7,475 nt of DNA from Negativicoccus succinicivorans (GTDB taxonomy: Bacteria; Bacillota; Negativicutes; Veillonellales; Negativicoccaceae). The notes beneath the pieces were generated by a model, which did not search any database, was not told the origin of the DNA, and saw only the letters and a list, made by a program, of their open reading frames with translations. Where the stretch lies: NCBI RefSeq assembly GCF_018373335.1, contig NZ_JAHAHH010000065.1, positions 1-7,475 on the forward strand. The letters run 5' to 3'. The translations under genes and the position numbers were made by a program. Positions 6,393 through 7,475 of this stretch are shown one piece after another; position 1 is the first letter of the stretch, and each line of letters starts with the position of its first letter.

Positions 6393-6423
6393 AAAAAAGA
6401 CCCCACAAATGTGAGGCCTTTTT
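6393..6423 (-). terminator. Intrinsic terminator downstream of ftsZ
   Basis: A 13-bp stem pairs AAAAAGGCCTCAC with GTGGGGTCTTTTT, with two G-T wobbles and a 4-base ATTT loop (6410-6407), ending in six T on the minus strand (6398-6393). It starts 6 nt after the ftsZ stop codon. Because the stem begins with five A, it could also terminate plus-strand transcription, though no plus-strand gene is present here. It isolates ftsZ from the yajQ-cbi operon. Confidence 0.9.
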
Positions 6424-6429
6424 AAGTGA

Positions 6430-7434
6430 TTAATGTTTTTGTAAAAAGTCCGGAACGGCAATACCGCCGCGCGCATTCGCTGCGTAGTCTTGTTTTTTCT
6501 TCACATCTTCAAAACCGGTTGCAATAACGGTAATCCGTACTTCGTCACCCATTTCCGGATTAATGGACGTACCCCAAATAATATTCGCATCCGGATCAGC
6601 CGCGTCCGAAATAATTTGCGCCGCTTCGTTGATTTCGAGCAAGCCCAAATCATCGCTGCCCGTAACACTGATAATAATACCTTTGGCGCCGTCGATAGTG
6701 CGTTCCAAAAGCGGGCTCGAAATAGCCGCTTTAGCCGCATCTACCGCACGGTTTTCACCGCTGGCAGTGCCGATGCCCATTAAGGCTTCGCCTTGATCGG
6801 TCATAATCGTTTTGACGTCGGCAAAGTCAAGATTAATAACGCCCGGTACAGTGATCAGGTCGGAGATCCCTTGTACGCCTTGGCGCAACACATCGTCTGC
6901 CATACGGAATGCATCCTGGATACTGACTTTTTTATCTACGGCTTGCAACAGACGTTCATTCGGCACAATGATGATGGTATCTACTTTTTCTTTCAAATAT
7001 TCAATACCGGAATTGGCGTTGCGCATACGTACGGTACCTTCAAACATAAACGGTTTGGTGACTACGGCAACGGTTAATGCTCCCATTTCTTTCGCGCATT
7101 CTGCTACGATCGGTGCGCCACCCGTACCCGTGCCACCGCCCATACCGGCCGTTACGAAAACCATGTCGGCACCCTGCAGCGCTTTCATGATTTCTTCTTT
7201 GCTTTCTTCCGCCGCTGCTTCGCCGATTTCAGGTTTCGCGCCGGCGCCAAGGCCTTTGGTCAGCTTCTCGCCTAATTGTAATTTCTTTTCTGCTTTTGAT
7301 GTATCCAAAATTTGGACTTCAGTGTTGGCCGCAAGAAAATCAACACCTTGCACATTGGCCTCGATCATTCGATTTACTGCGTTGTTACCAGCGCCGCCTA
7401 CACCGATCACTTTAATATTCGCCAAGTCACCCAT
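6430..7434 (-). CDS. ftsZ: Cell division GTPase FtsZ
   Basis: FtsZ is the tubulin-like GTPase that polymerises into the cytokinetic Z ring at mid-cell. Visible motifs are the T1 loop GVGGAGNNAVNRM (11-23), the tubulin signature GGGTGTG (99-105), the sugar-contacting region around N159-E160-R161, and the T7 loop NLDFAD (201-206), whose aspartates trigger GTP hydrolysis in the next subunit. All expected catalytic positions are present. At 334 residues it is shorter than usual (about 350-390). The core ends near ATGF (305-308), and only about 15 residues separate it from the C-terminal peptide IAVPDFLQKH (325-334). That peptide resembles the conserved DIPAFLRR tail that binds FtsA and other partners but differs at several positions. 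GGAGG at 7446-7442, 7 nt from the ATG, supports the start. A terminator follows the stop. Confidence 0.97.
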   Translation of the reverse strand: MGDLANIKVIGVGGAGNNAVNRMIEANVQGVDFLAANTEVQILDTSKAEKKLQLGEKLTKGLGAGAKPEIGEAAAEESKEEIMKALQGADMVFVTAGMGGGTGTGGAPIVAECAKEMGALTVAVVTKPFMFEGTVRMRNANSGIEYLKEKVDTIIIVPNERLLQAVDKKVSIQDAFRMADDVLRQGVQGISDLITVPGVINLDFADVKTIMTDQGEALMGIGTASGENRAVDAAKAAISSPLLERTIDGAKGIIISVTGSDDLGLLEINEAAQIISDAADPDANIIWGTSINPEMGDEVRITVIATGFEDVKKKQDYAANARGGIAVPDFLQKH

Positions 7435-7475
7435 CCGACTTCCTCCTTCTGTTTGCCGTGTGTTTATTATTCTTT
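7435..7475 (-). promoter_or_regulatory. ftsZ leader with strong ribosome binding site
   Basis: The 41 visible bases upstream of ftsZ hold AAGGAGGA (7448-7441) at ideal spacing. The AT-rich part near 7460-7475 has no convincing -10 or -35 element. It may be the end of an intergenic gap after an upstream gene outside the window, commonly ftsA in this gene family's neighbourhood, but that cannot be seen here. Confidence 0.6.

Noticed and set aside
6393..6423. Hairpin considered as a regulatory leader for yajQ
   Set aside because: It lies upstream of the predicted transcription start, ends in a T-tract and directly follows the ftsZ stop, so an intrinsic terminator explains it fully.
1..7475. Mobile elements, CRISPR repeats, tRNA or rRNA genes
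   Set aside because: Coding is nearly continuous with recognised housekeeping and B12 genes. No repeat arrays, transposase motifs, inverted-repeat ends or RNA-gene structure were seen by eye.

Overview
All recognisable genes lie on the minus strand and read leftward. The window holds the end of a cell-division locus (ftsZ), a terminator, a promoter-like element, and then a tightly packed operon: yajQ followed by eight anaerobic cobalamin (vitamin B12) genes in the order cbiD-E-T-F-G-H-J-C. Only the 5' part of cbiC is inside the window, so the operon runs off the left edge. The strong AAGGAGG ribosome binding sites, the Firmicutes-like FtsZ and the moderate G+C content point to an anaerobic low-to-mid-GC Firmicute. 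A member of the Negativicutes (Megasphaera/Dialister type) is my guess, but nothing here proves it.

Layout from transcription start to end, right to left: 7434-6430 ftsZ; 6423-6393 intrinsic terminator; 6357-6349 extended -10 element; 6317-5826 yajQ; 5823-4714 cbiD; 4732-4106 cbiE (GTG start); 4109-3522 cbiT; 3525-2749 cbiF; 2752-1655 cbiG; 1793-969 cbiH; 972-208 cbiJ; 208 to beyond position 1, cbiC. Almost every junction in the B12 block overlaps. Four are ATGA overlaps, cbiJ/cbiC is TGATG, cbiD/cbiE is 19 nt, and cbiG/cbiH is apparently about 139 nt. This points to one transcript with translational coupling. There is no gene-free stretch longer than about 115 bases.

Together the enzymes cover most of corrin ring synthesis in the early-cobalt (anaerobic) route. 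CbiH methylates C17 with ring contraction, CbiF methylates C11, CbiG opens the lactone and removes the C20 fragment, CbiD methylates C1, CbiJ reduces the ring, CbiE and CbiT methylate C5 and C15 with decarboxylation, and CbiC moves the C11 methyl to C12 to give cobyrinate. CbiD and CbiG mark the route as anaerobic. The chelatase, CbiL (C20 methylation), the amidases CbiA and CbiP, and the late-assembly genes are not in the window.

The window is mostly a conventional biosynthetic operon. The points worth a second look are the long out-of-frame cbiG/cbiH overlap, the short leader with no room for a cobalamin riboswitch, the c-di-GMP-binding-family gene yajQ as first gene of a B12 operon, and an FtsZ with a very short C-terminal linker and a divergent terminal peptide.
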